Assembly (NCBI GenBank): GCA_027021095.1
Contig: JALUUZ010000390.1
Coordinates: forward strand, 1 to 8,827
Length of the DNA: 8,827 bases
Reading direction: 5' to 3'
From: Gammaproteobacteria bacterium
GTDB taxonomy: Bacteria > Pseudomonadota > Gammaproteobacteria > SZUA-21
This document shows, piece by piece, positions 1 through 4,860 of the stretch; the first letter of the stretch is position 1, and each line of letters opens with the position of its first letter. The position numbers and the translations under genes are program-made. The notes below the pieces were generated by a model. It was not told where the DNA came from and did not search any database. It was given only the letters and a program-made list of their open reading frames with translations.

Positions 1-319
1 ACCCGGGTGTCTGCAGGGCATGAAAGAGGCTGTCGTGGTGTGGTGCGGGGAAGTGCTGGCCGACAGTCGTTTCCCACCACTGGCTGTCGGTGGGAAGCAG
101 GCCGACCTGGCGGCGCCATGCAGGCGGGCTGATTTCATTGCTGGGAATATCATCGAGCAGCACTTCGCCCGCATGGTCTTCAAGATCGGCCAGGCAGCGC
201 AACAGCATACTTTTTCCGCAACCGGACGGTCCTGACAGGCACAGCACTTCTCCTGCCGCGATGTTGAAGCTCACTGGCCCCAGCAGCTCGTGGCGCAGGT
301 TTGCTACGGTGAATTTCAT
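1..319 (-). CDS. ABC transporter ATP-binding protein, N-terminal part (runs off the window)
   Basis: Reading leftward from the ATG at 319 gives 106 open codons to the window edge, so the C-terminal half (signature motif, Walker B, H-loop) is outside. A Walker A motif GPSGCGKS lies at residues 30-37, after a short beta-rich start (FTVANL, then PVSFNIAAGEVLCLSG), as in compact ABC ATPases of the FetA/YbbL or LolD size. It should couple ATP hydrolysis to an unseen membrane partner; the substrate cannot be told. After Walker A, RRQVGLLPTDSQWW (residues 69-82) occupies the Q-loop position. By alignment with the usual VGYVPQD-type segment, the Q-loop glutamine is Thr77. An in-frame TAG sits directly upstream of the ATG, so the start cannot move upstream, and there is no Shine-Dalgarno sequence. 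The family call is firm, the subfamily is not. Confidence 0.88.
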   Translation of the reverse strand, partial: MKFTVANLRHELLGPVSFNIAAGEVLCLSGPSGCGKSMLLRCLADLEDHAGEVLLDDIPSNEISPPAWRRQVGLLPTDSQWWETTVGQHFPAPHHDSLFHALQTPG

Positions 320-326
320 CTATTAC

Positions 327-332
327 ATTATA
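327..332 (-). promoter_or_regulatory. Candidate -10 box for the ABC ATPase gene
   Basis: On the minus strand this is a perfect TATAAT. Its downstream edge is only 7 nt from the ATG at 319, so a transcript from it would start at or within a base or two of the start codon and be almost leaderless. No good -35 hexamer is seen 16-18 bp upstream, so the site could be chance in an AT-rich stretch (321-343). Confidence 0.3.
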
Positions 333-412
333 ACTTTAAATAACGGTCCGGGTATGCAAAACTTGGTGCCTGGTATCTGAATGCCGTCACCTGTCATTTT
401 AAGGAGCTGACC

Positions 413-649
413 ATGTCCAAACCTGAAATTCCGCAGAAAAAACCCTATGTCGTCGAACTTGAGCCAGGTACTTACTGGTGGTGTGCCTGTGGGCGTTCTT
501 CGAAGCAGCCGTTTTGTGATGGTTCGCACCAGGGTACGGACTTTTCACCGCGGAAACTGGAGATCAAGCAAAAGGAAAAGCTCTGGCTTTGTGGTTGCAA
601 GCACTCCGCCAATGGCGCGTATTGCGACGGCACACACAAAACCCTCTGA
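413..649 (+). CDS. Dual-CDGSH iron-sulfur protein
   Basis: This 78-residue protein has two CDGSH iron-sulfur motifs. The first is CACGRSSKQPFCDGSH, matching C-x-C-x2-S-x3-P-x-C-D-G-S-H. The second is CGCKHSANGAYCDGTH, which has Ala where Pro is usual. Each motif supplies the three cysteines and one histidine that bind a 2Fe-2S cluster. Two motifs in one short chain is the CISD3/MiNT-like bacterial arrangement, so the protein can probably fold as a monomer with pseudo-twofold symmetry. There is no signal peptide or membrane segment, so it should be cytosolic, with a role in electron transfer or redox/iron handling that cannot be specified. The ATG at 413 is preceded by AAGGAG at 401-406. It is divergent from the ABC gene and convergent with amtB, so it is probably monocistronic. 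Confidence 0.93.
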   Translation: MSKPEIPQKKPYVVELEPGTYWWCACGRSSKQPFCDGSHQGTDFSPRKLEIKQKEKLWLCGCKHSANGAYCDGTHKTL

Positions 650-661
650 CGTGACACGGCC

Positions 662-680
662 GGTGCGTACACTGCGCGCC
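662..680. repeat. Degenerate GGTGCGT-type hairpin
   Basis: GGTGCGT, a 5-nt loop, then GCGCGCC: a 7-bp stem if two G-U pairs are allowed. The first ten bases (GGTGCGTACA) match the better-preserved copies at 6474 and 8792. It lies between the CDGSH gene stop and the amtB terminator. It is read as a decayed member of the same family. Confidence 0.5.
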
Positions 681-691
681 AATCGCAAGGC

Positions 692-719
692 AAAAAAAAG
701 CGGGCGCAAGCGCCCGCTT
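692..719 (-). terminator. Rho-independent terminator of glnK-amtB
   Basis: The stem 698-706 pairs with 711-719 (9 bp, GC-rich) around a CAAG loop at 707-710. On the minus strand it is followed directly by a run of eight T residues (complement of A692-A699, of which the first two close the stem). It starts 28 nt past the amtB stop codon. It may also block plus-strand transcripts from the CDGSH gene, but its T-run in that direction is poor. Confidence 0.92.
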
Positions 720-746
720 AGGATTACTAACAAGTAGCAATTACAA

Positions 747-2147
747 TTACAGGTTATAACCCCGCTCATCGTGAAGCGTGATATCCAGTCCCTCGGTTTC
801 CTGTTCCTCGGTAACGCGCAGTCCCAGGATCGCCTTGACCACGAGCAGGATGATTACCGTCATCACCGCGGTATAGACGATCGTTGCGCCTACGCTGAAG
901 AGCTGCACACCGAGCTGCTCACCGATGCTCTCGATCTTGACTTCTTTGCCGTCCACCATTTTCGACGCGAAGCCTGTTCCTGAGAAGACGCCCAGTTTCG
1001 GTGAAGCGAAGACCGCCAGGCCAACCGCGCCAATGATACCACCGATCGCATGTACGCCGAAGACATCGAGCGAATCGTCGTAGCCAAGCTTGCGCTTGAG
1101 TACCGTGGCGCCGTAGAAACAGCCGATACCGGCGATCGCACCTAGAACCAGTGCGCCCATCGGACCGACGGCACCGGCGGCCGGAGTAATCGCCACCAGG
1201 CCTGCGACCGCGCCGGACGCGATACCAAGAGCGCTGGGTTTGCCATGCTGCATCCACTCGAAGAACATCCATCCCAAGGCAGCCGCGGCGGTGGCGATCT
1301 GTGTGACCAGCATCGCGTTACCGGCGGCGTAGTCAGCGGCCAGTGCGCTGCCCGCATTGAAGCCGAACCACCCGACCCAGAGGATCGAGGCGCCCATCAG
1401 GGTATAGCCGAGGTTGTGTGGTGACATCATGGTCGTCGGATAGCCTTTTCGCTTGCCGATCATGATACAGGCCACCAGGCCGGCGATCCCGGCATTGATG
1501 TGGACGACGGTGCCGCCGGCAAAGTCGATGATGCCCTTGCCCTTGAGCCATCCCCCATCGCCCCAGACCCAATGCGCGATCGGCGCGTAGACCAGTATCG
1601 ACCATACCGCCATGAACAACAGCATCGCGGAGAACTTCATCCGTTCGGCGAACGCACCGACGATCAGTGCCGGGGTGATGATCGCAAAGGTCATCTGGAA
1701 CATCACGTCGACCGATTTGGGGTACTTCCCGGTTGCATCGCTAATGACGCCATCCAGCATCAGGTACTTGGTAATGGCAACGCCGGCGGTCTTGGCAGCC
1801 TCGGCGCTCATGGTCAGTCCGGCCAGGAAACCTTTCCCATTTCCCAACCCCCAGAAACTGTGCTCGTTTCCGTAAGCGATGGCATAGCCGACGAGCAGCC
1901 AGATGATGCTCATCAGCGCGGTGATTGCAAAACACTGCATCATGACAGAAAGCACGTTCTTGCTTCTGACCATGCCTGCATAGAATAAGGAAAGCCCCGG
2001 AATCGTCATAAACAAGACCAGCGCGGTCGCTGTGATCATCCACGCCGTGTCACCGGAATCCAGCTTGTCTGCTGCAAATGTCGCAAGCGGTAGACACATC
2101 AGTCCCGCTGCCAGGCCAAGTCGGCCCCCATTGAATTTTCTGTTCAT
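747..2147 (-). CDS. amtB: Ammonium transporter AmtB
   Basis: This 466-residue protein is a full-length Amt/Rh channel that carries ammonium into the cell as an inner-membrane trimer. The ATG at 2147 is chosen because GGAGG lies 5 nt upstream; a TTG start four codons earlier would absorb that ribosome site. Residues 1-26 form a cleavable signal peptide ending TFA-AD, followed by eleven hydrophobic membrane segments. The conserved pore parts are visible: gating phenylalanines F150 and F154, W195 and F263/S267 of the outer recruitment site, D208, and the twin pore histidines H216 (VVHINAG) and H366 (FGVHAIGG). The C-terminal tail ends in GLDITLHDERGYNL, the cytosolic region that binds the PII protein. 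It lies 32 nt downstream of glnK in one operon and ends at the terminator at 692-719. No key residue is missing. Confidence 0.98.
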   Translation of the reverse strand: MNRKFNGGRLGLAAGLMCLPLATFAADKLDSGDTAWMITATALVLFMTIPGLSLFYAGMVRSKNVLSVMMQCFAITALMSIIWLLVGYAIAYGNEHSFWGLGNGKGFLAGLTMSAEAAKTAGVAITKYLMLDGVISDATGKYPKSVDVMFQMTFAIITPALIVGAFAERMKFSAMLLFMAVWSILVYAPIAHWVWGDGGWLKGKGIIDFAGGTVVHINAGIAGLVACIMIGKRKGYPTTMMSPHNLGYTLMGASILWVGWFGFNAGSALAADYAAGNAMLVTQIATAAAALGWMFFEWMQHGKPSALGIASGAVAGLVAITPAAGAVGPMGALVLGAIAGIGCFYGATVLKRKLGYDDSLDVFGVHAIGGIIGAVGLAVFASPKLGVFSGTGFASKMVDGKEVKIESIGEQLGVQLFSVGATIVYTAVMTVIILLVVKAILGLRVTEEQETEGLDITLHDERGYNL

Positions 2148-2179
2148 TATTTCCTCCAAGGAACGAAGCGCAGGTATTG

Positions 2180-2518
2180 TTAGAGTGCTTCTGCGCCTGA
2201 TTCGCCAGTACGTATACGAATCACCTGTCCAAGATCGAAGACGAAAATCTTTCCATCGCCGATCTTGCCTGTGTTCGCTGCTTTAGTTATTGCTTCGATA
2301 ACCTGATCCTGCATTTCTGCATTGATCGCGATCTCGAGTTTGACTTTTGGTAAAAAGTCGACGACATATTCCGCACCCCGATATAACTCGGTATGTCCTT
2401 TCTGCCTGCCAAACCCTTTGACCTCAGTTACGGTGATACCCTGGACTCCGATTTCGGACAAGGCTTCACGTACATCGTCGAGCTTGAAAGGCTTGATTAT
2501 CGCGGTAACTAACTTCAT
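2180..2518 (-). CDS. glnK: Nitrogen regulatory PII protein GlnK
   Basis: This 112-residue protein is a PII signal transducer that senses ATP/ADP and 2-oxoglutarate and, by family knowledge, blocks AmtB by inserting its T-loops into the trimer pores. The T-loop is intact: ELYRGAEYVVDFLPK, with Tyr51 as the expected uridylylation site. The C-terminal PII signature KIGDGKIFV and the ending QVIRIRTGE are present. The ATG at 2518 follows AGGAGG with a 5-nt gap; an in-frame start 15 codons upstream would lie inside the leader stem-loop and lacks a ribosome site. It is first in the glnK-amtB operon. GlnK rather than GlnB is inferred from linkage to amtB and the nitrogen-type promoter, since the two paralogues are hard to separate by sequence. 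Confidence 0.97.
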   Translation of the reverse strand: MKLVTAIIKPFKLDDVREALSEIGVQGITVTEVKGFGRQKGHTELYRGAEYVVDFLPKVKLEIAINAEMQDQVIEAITKAANTGKIGDGKIFVFDLGQVIRIRTGESGAEAL

Positions 2519-2540
2519 TTCAGCCTCCTGGTTTTTTGTG

Positions 2541-2575
2541 CTGCCGGAGAAAATATCCAGCATATTTTCAGGCAG
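2541..2575 (-). other. Stem-loop in the glnK leader
   Basis: CTGCC (2541-2545) pairs with GGCAG (2571-2575), and GAAAATAT (2549-2556) pairs perfectly with ATATTTTC (2562-2569), with a CCAGC loop and a small internal loop. It lies between the predicted sigma-54 start (about 2587) and the glnK ribosome site. No T-run follows on either strand, so it is not a simple terminator. It could stabilise the mRNA or be a protein-binding dyad. Confidence 0.55.
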
Positions 2576-2597
2576 CGAAGTTTCTCCCCCAGCTTAT

Positions 2598-2613
2598 TGC
2601 ATGACTTATACCA
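2598..2613 (-). promoter_or_regulatory. Candidate sigma-54 (-24/-12) promoter of glnK-amtB
   Basis: On the minus strand it reads TGGTATAAGTCATGCA. The invariant GG and GC are exactly 10 bp apart, as in the consensus TGGCAC-N5-TTGCW, with mismatches at the C, C, G and first T of that consensus. The predicted start is near 2587, giving a leader of about 69 nt. The call is strengthened by two NtrC-like dyads about 100 and 130 bp upstream and by the identity of the genes served. Confidence 0.55.
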
Positions 2614-2676
2614 GATTGTTATTTTGTTTTATTTCAGTTAGTTACATCAAATTTTCTGCCGCAGGCCAGGTGTTTC

Positions 2677-2693
2677 CGCACTATTTATGAGCG
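2677..2693 (-). promoter_or_regulatory. Candidate NtrC-binding site (promoter-proximal)
   Basis: CGCAC, seven A/T bases, then GAGCG: an imperfect dyad resembling the NtrC site pattern TGCAC-N7-GTGCA. Its centre is near -98 relative to the predicted glnK start. Its centre is 30 bp, about three helical turns, from the stronger dyad at 2707-2723, which would place both on the same DNA face. This is the weaker of the two copies (7 of 10 conserved positions). Confidence 0.45.
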
Positions 2694-2706
2694 CTGCCCC
2701 TGCTGG

Positions 2707-2723
2707 TGCACATATTTAGTGCG
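2707..2723 (-). promoter_or_regulatory. Candidate NtrC-binding site (promoter-distal)
   Basis: TGCACATATTTAGTGCG matches TGCAC-N7-GTGCA at 9 of 10 dyad positions with an all-A/T spacer, as in enteric glnA enhancers. It is centred near -128 relative to the predicted glnK start. It lies in the 311-bp gap between divergent glnK and ubiK, so an effect on ubiK is possible but nothing shows it. Confidence 0.55.
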
Positions 2724-2829
2724 CATTAACATGGCGTGCCGCAGGCGTATACCGCCTTGTGGTCCTCGCTTCCAGGTGCTGGCGGATGCTAAACTTGGGA
2801 CATCGGTCGCCGTGCGAAAGAGGTCTGTG

Positions 2830-3084
2830 ATGCTCGATCCAAAAATTCTTGATGAAATCAGTAAAAGAATCACCGAATCCATGCCTGAAGGCCTGGTCAA
2901 GATCAAACAGGACATGGAAGACAACATGCGTGCCGGGATTGAAAAAGCACTGGCCAGGCTCAACCTGGTGACGCGTGAAGAGTTCGATGTGCAGAGCGCA
3001 GTGCTTGCACGTACCCGCGAGAAACTCGAAGCGCTGGAGAAGCAGGTGGCGGAACTGGAAAAGCGTCTTCTCGAAACCCAATAG
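2830..3084 (+). CDS. ubiK: Ubiquinone biosynthesis accessory factor UbiK (YqiC/BMFP family)
   Basis: This 84-residue protein has the BMFP/YqiC pattern: an amphipathic start (MLDPKILDEISKRITESMPEG), then the strongly conserved block LVTREEFDVQSAVLARTREK at about residues 46-65, and a coiled-coil tail (KLEALEKQVAELEKRL). By family knowledge UbiK forms trimers, binds membranes and helps the UbiJ-centred assembly for aerobic ubiquinone synthesis. The open frame extends 37 codons upstream, but that extension is unlike the family and overlaps the NtrC-like site. The ATG at 2830, with AGAGG shortly upstream, gives the usual N-terminus. It is divergent from glnK. No intrinsic terminator follows, only the stem-loop at 3121. 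Confidence 0.92.
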   Translation: MLDPKILDEISKRITESMPEGLVKIKQDMEDNMRAGIEKALARLNLVTREEFDVQSAVLARTREKLEALEKQVAELEKRLLETQ

Positions 3085-3120
3085 CAGTATAAAAAAATTC
3101 TACTACACTTAGAACTCGAT

Positions 3121-3146
3121 TCACGGAGCCCGGTTCGCGGCCGTGA
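3121..3146. other. Stem-loop downstream of ubiK
   Basis: TCACGG (3121-3126) pairs with CCGTGA (3141-3146), and CCG (3130-3132) with CGG (3138-3140) around a GTTCG loop, leaving AGC bulged. No T-run follows, so it is at best a weak terminator or mRNA 3' end. It lies 44 nt before the next gene's start. Confidence 0.4.
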
Positions 3147-3189
3147 TACCTGAGCATTGTTTGAAAAACCATGTCTAAGGGTGGTGGAA

Positions 3190-3720
3190 ATGCATAAGAA
3201 AACAACATTGGTCGTCGTGTCGTTTTGGGTTCTTTTTTTTCTGGCTTGTACTGGAAAGGTAAAGACGCAGAGCAGCGAAAAAAGTATTATCGATAAACAC
3301 TACAAGTTCAGCGCGATCATTATCACGCTCGGCCCGGAGGCAAAAAAGAAGCTGCGGAAAAACAGAAGTTTCAGTGTAAAAAAAATGCAGGCCGCCTCGT
3401 ACGAGGTGTTTATAGCGCGTAAGCTGTTGTCGGACACCTCACCCTACAATGTCTATTTCCATATCACGGATCTGCGCGCGCGTACTACCGCTGGCGCCGT
3501 CATTCTTGGTCCGCTGGGAGGCAAGGATCTGCTCGTCGGTGAGGTAGTCGTAAAGGATCCGGCCGGCAAGGTGTTGGAGAAGTTTACCGTCAGGACTTCT
3601 TATTCACTTGGCGGTGTCGCTACAGGCCTGAAACAGGTGCGGATGACCTGGTTATATAAAAAATTCGCGATACTGGCGGCCAATACCTTCCAGGGTACAC
3701 CTGATTACCACGGCAAGTGA
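3190..3720 (+). CDS. Putative outer-membrane lipoprotein, DUF4410-like
   Basis: This is a 176-residue protein of no firmly recognised function. The start at ATG 3190 gives a lysine-rich N-terminus, a hydrophobic stretch and Cys20 in FFLAC-TG. This is a lipobox with Phe rather than Leu at -3, so lipidation is likely but not certain. Thr after the Cys favours the outer membrane. The mature part has a beta-rich layout: ITDLRARTTAG, then a glycine-rich turn (LGPLGGKDLL), then VGEVVVKDPAGKVLEKFTVRTS and a closing helix. The segment 'VKDPAGKVLEKFTV...GG' resembles DUF4410-type lipoproteins; this is recalled pattern similarity only. A longer frame from a TTG at 3157 is possible but would bury the signal. 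A short frame ATG 3171 to TAA 3197 overlaps the start. It is convergent with the rhodanese gene. Confidence 0.75.
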   Translation: MHKKTTLVVVSFWVLFFLACTGKVKTQSSEKSIIDKHYKFSAIIITLGPEAKKKLRKNRSFSVKKMQAASYEVFIARKLLSDTSPYNVYFHITDLRARTTAGAVILGPLGGKDLLVGEVVVKDPAGKVLEKFTVRTSYSLGGVATGLKQVRMTWLYKKFAILAANTFQGTPDYHGK

Positions 3721-3811
3721 CTTATCAGAGGGTGTGCGGTGATGTGATTTGTCGTTGCAGAAAAAAGTTCCGGCCCGCGGGTTCAGGGTCCAGGTGATCC
3801 CCGAGTGCTTT

Positions 3812-3854
3812 ACCCTTGGTAGGGTGCGTTTACGCACCAAACGTACGCACCAAA
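3812..3854. repeat. GGTGCGT-type hairpin with extra half-unit, between convergent genes
   Basis: GGTGCGT-TT-ACGCACC (3823-3838) is a perfect 7-bp stem with a 2-nt loop. TACGCACCAAA then occurs twice in direct repeat (3831-3841 and 3844-3854). Upstream, ACCCT (3812-3816) can pair with AGGGT (3821-3825), competing with the main hairpin. The unit starts TAGGGTGCGT, which is the reverse complement of the ACGCACCCTA end of the copies at 6474 and 8792. It sits in the 148-bp gap between the lipoprotein and rhodanese 3' ends and may serve both as a transcription end. Confidence 0.75.
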
Positions 3855-3868
3855 ATCATCGCACAAGA

Positions 3869-4654
3869 TCACTGCCTGGCAACGAACTCACTGGCACTGG
3901 AAGCACCGTTCTGCAGGAAATAATAATTTTTGTACCCGTGCAGTTCAAGATAATATTGCAGCCACCTGACCTGTTTGCCCACTGCATCGTAGATATAGAT
4001 ATCTTTATCCTTCCACAGGCCGACGATCAGTTTGGACTTGAGCTTGTCCAGGTGAATGTTGCGTGATTTCAGTGGCAGCTTGACGTGACGCTGGATCGGG
4101 TCGCGTATATCGATGACCACGGCGTCGCCTCGTTTTGCCTTGTCGATGAATTCCTTGTAGCGCAGCAGGTGTTGCTGTAACTGTTGCTTCTGAATGATTT
4201 TCTCCAGTGCAACAGGGGTTTTATTCAGCAGGGTGCCTTTTTCGGGGTGCGCCTTGATCCATGCGAAGATTCCTGCATCGTAGGCATAGACGTTTTTGTA
4301 ACCGGCTTTGATCGCTTTGCGAGCAGCCTTGTAGCTCTTACTGCAGGTGTGGCCGTTGCAATAGAAGACAAGTTTTTTTTCGCTTTGCATCGGGCGGAGT
4401 TTTTGCAGCCGGCTGGTAAAAAGTACGGTTGAGACCGGGTTGAGCTTTGCGTTCTGCATGTGCACGACGTCGTATTCGAACCGGGAGCGCACATCGACGA
4501 TCACCGCCTTGTCGTAGGCCTGGTACAGCGCTGAAGTACTGATTACCGGCACGTCCTTATATTTTGCACGCAGGGGGAATTCGTCGGCTGCCGAGGAGGT
4601 GCCGCAGTACACTAGAAAGATCGCCAGGGAAATAATCGGTCTGATTACGCGCAT
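3869..4654 (-). CDS. Periplasmic two-domain rhodanese (sulfurtransferase)
   Basis: This 261-residue protein has a signal peptide (residues 1-22, ending SSA-AD), so it acts in the periplasm. Domain 1 (about 35-140) has VIVDVRSRFEYDVVHM and an active-site loop YCNGHTCSKS; Cys99 is the likely persulfide-forming residue, with a second Cys at 104. This is the YCxGxxCxxS loop of a subset of exported rhodaneses. A helical linker (about 145-175) leads to domain 2 (about 176-255): VVIDIRDP and YKNYYFLQNG are rhodanese-like, but the catalytic position is Asp223 (IYIYDAVGK), so this domain should be inactive. The ATG at 4654 is chosen because AAGAGGA precedes it and the signal peptide begins there; the open frame runs 36 codons further up. 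It is co-directional with creD but 205 bp away across a hairpin and a repeat. The substrate is unknown. Confidence 0.88.
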   Translation of the reverse strand: MRVIRPIISLAIFLVYCGTSSAADEFPLRAKYKDVPVISTSALYQAYDKAVIVDVRSRFEYDVVHMQNAKLNPVSTVLFTSRLQKLRPMQSEKKLVFYCNGHTCSKSYKAARKAIKAGYKNVYAYDAGIFAWIKAHPEKGTLLNKTPVALEKIIQKQQLQQHLLRYKEFIDKAKRGDAVVIDIRDPIQRHVKLPLKSRNIHLDKLKSKLIVGLWKDKDIYIYDAVGKQVRWLQYYLELHGYKNYYFLQNGASSASEFVARQ

Positions 4655-4781
4655 TTCTTGCTTCCTCTTGTTACGGGTGGTATAGCTGGATATATCGGCC
4701 AGCAACCTGGTTTGTTGAGGAAATACAGAGGCTTCCAATCCGATGAATTCGATACAAACCACAGCGCAACGGGCTTTTGCT

Positions 4782-4805
4782 GCCAGGACCGGTACGGGTC
4801 CTGGC
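4782..4805. other. Perfect stem-loop between creD and the rhodanese gene
   Basis: GCCAGGACC (4782-4790) pairs perfectly with GGTCCTGGC (4797-4805) around a GGTACG loop. It follows creD and the 58-bp repeat on the minus strand. There is no T-run on either side, so it is more likely an mRNA 3'-end stabiliser or attenuator-like element than a strong terminator. Confidence 0.6.
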
Positions 4806-4860
4806 GCAACCGCCGCACCCTTGCACTGTCTCGCGACGAACGATGGTGAGCAATGCGAGC
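4803..4860 (-). repeat. 58-bp dispersed repeat, copy A (end of creD)
   Basis: The 49 bp at 4812-4860 match 6670-6718 at 45 positions, with no gaps. The flanking GGCGC (4803-4807) corresponds to GGTGC (6661-6665) at the same 4-nt spacing, and each can pair with the inner GCACC on the opposite strand reading, G-U allowed. Its end falls on the first base of the creD stop codon as read here (4860-4862), so the repeat lies immediately 3' of that gene. Confidence 0.8.

Noticed and set aside
1500..1988. 162-codon plus-strand frame inside amtB
   Set aside because: It is antisense to a clearly real, fully conserved amtB; composition is His/Gln/Asp-rich as expected of a shadow frame.
2148..2159. TTG start of amtB four codons upstream
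   Set aside because: It would consume the GGAGG ribosome site that serves the ATG at 2147.
2719..2829. 37-codon upstream extension of the ubiK frame
   Set aside because: The extension is unlike the family, is Arg/Pro/Cys-rich, and overlaps the NtrC-like site; the ATG at 2830 gives the normal UbiK N-terminus with a ribosome site.
3171..3197. Eight-codon upstream frame overlapping the lipoprotein start
   Set aside because: It is too short to support; it could arise by chance and has no clear ribosome site of its own.
3812..3854. CRISPR-like array from the repeated ACGCACC units
   Set aside because: The units are short, palindromic and irregularly spaced with no unique spacers of constant length; they fit a REP-like hairpin family.
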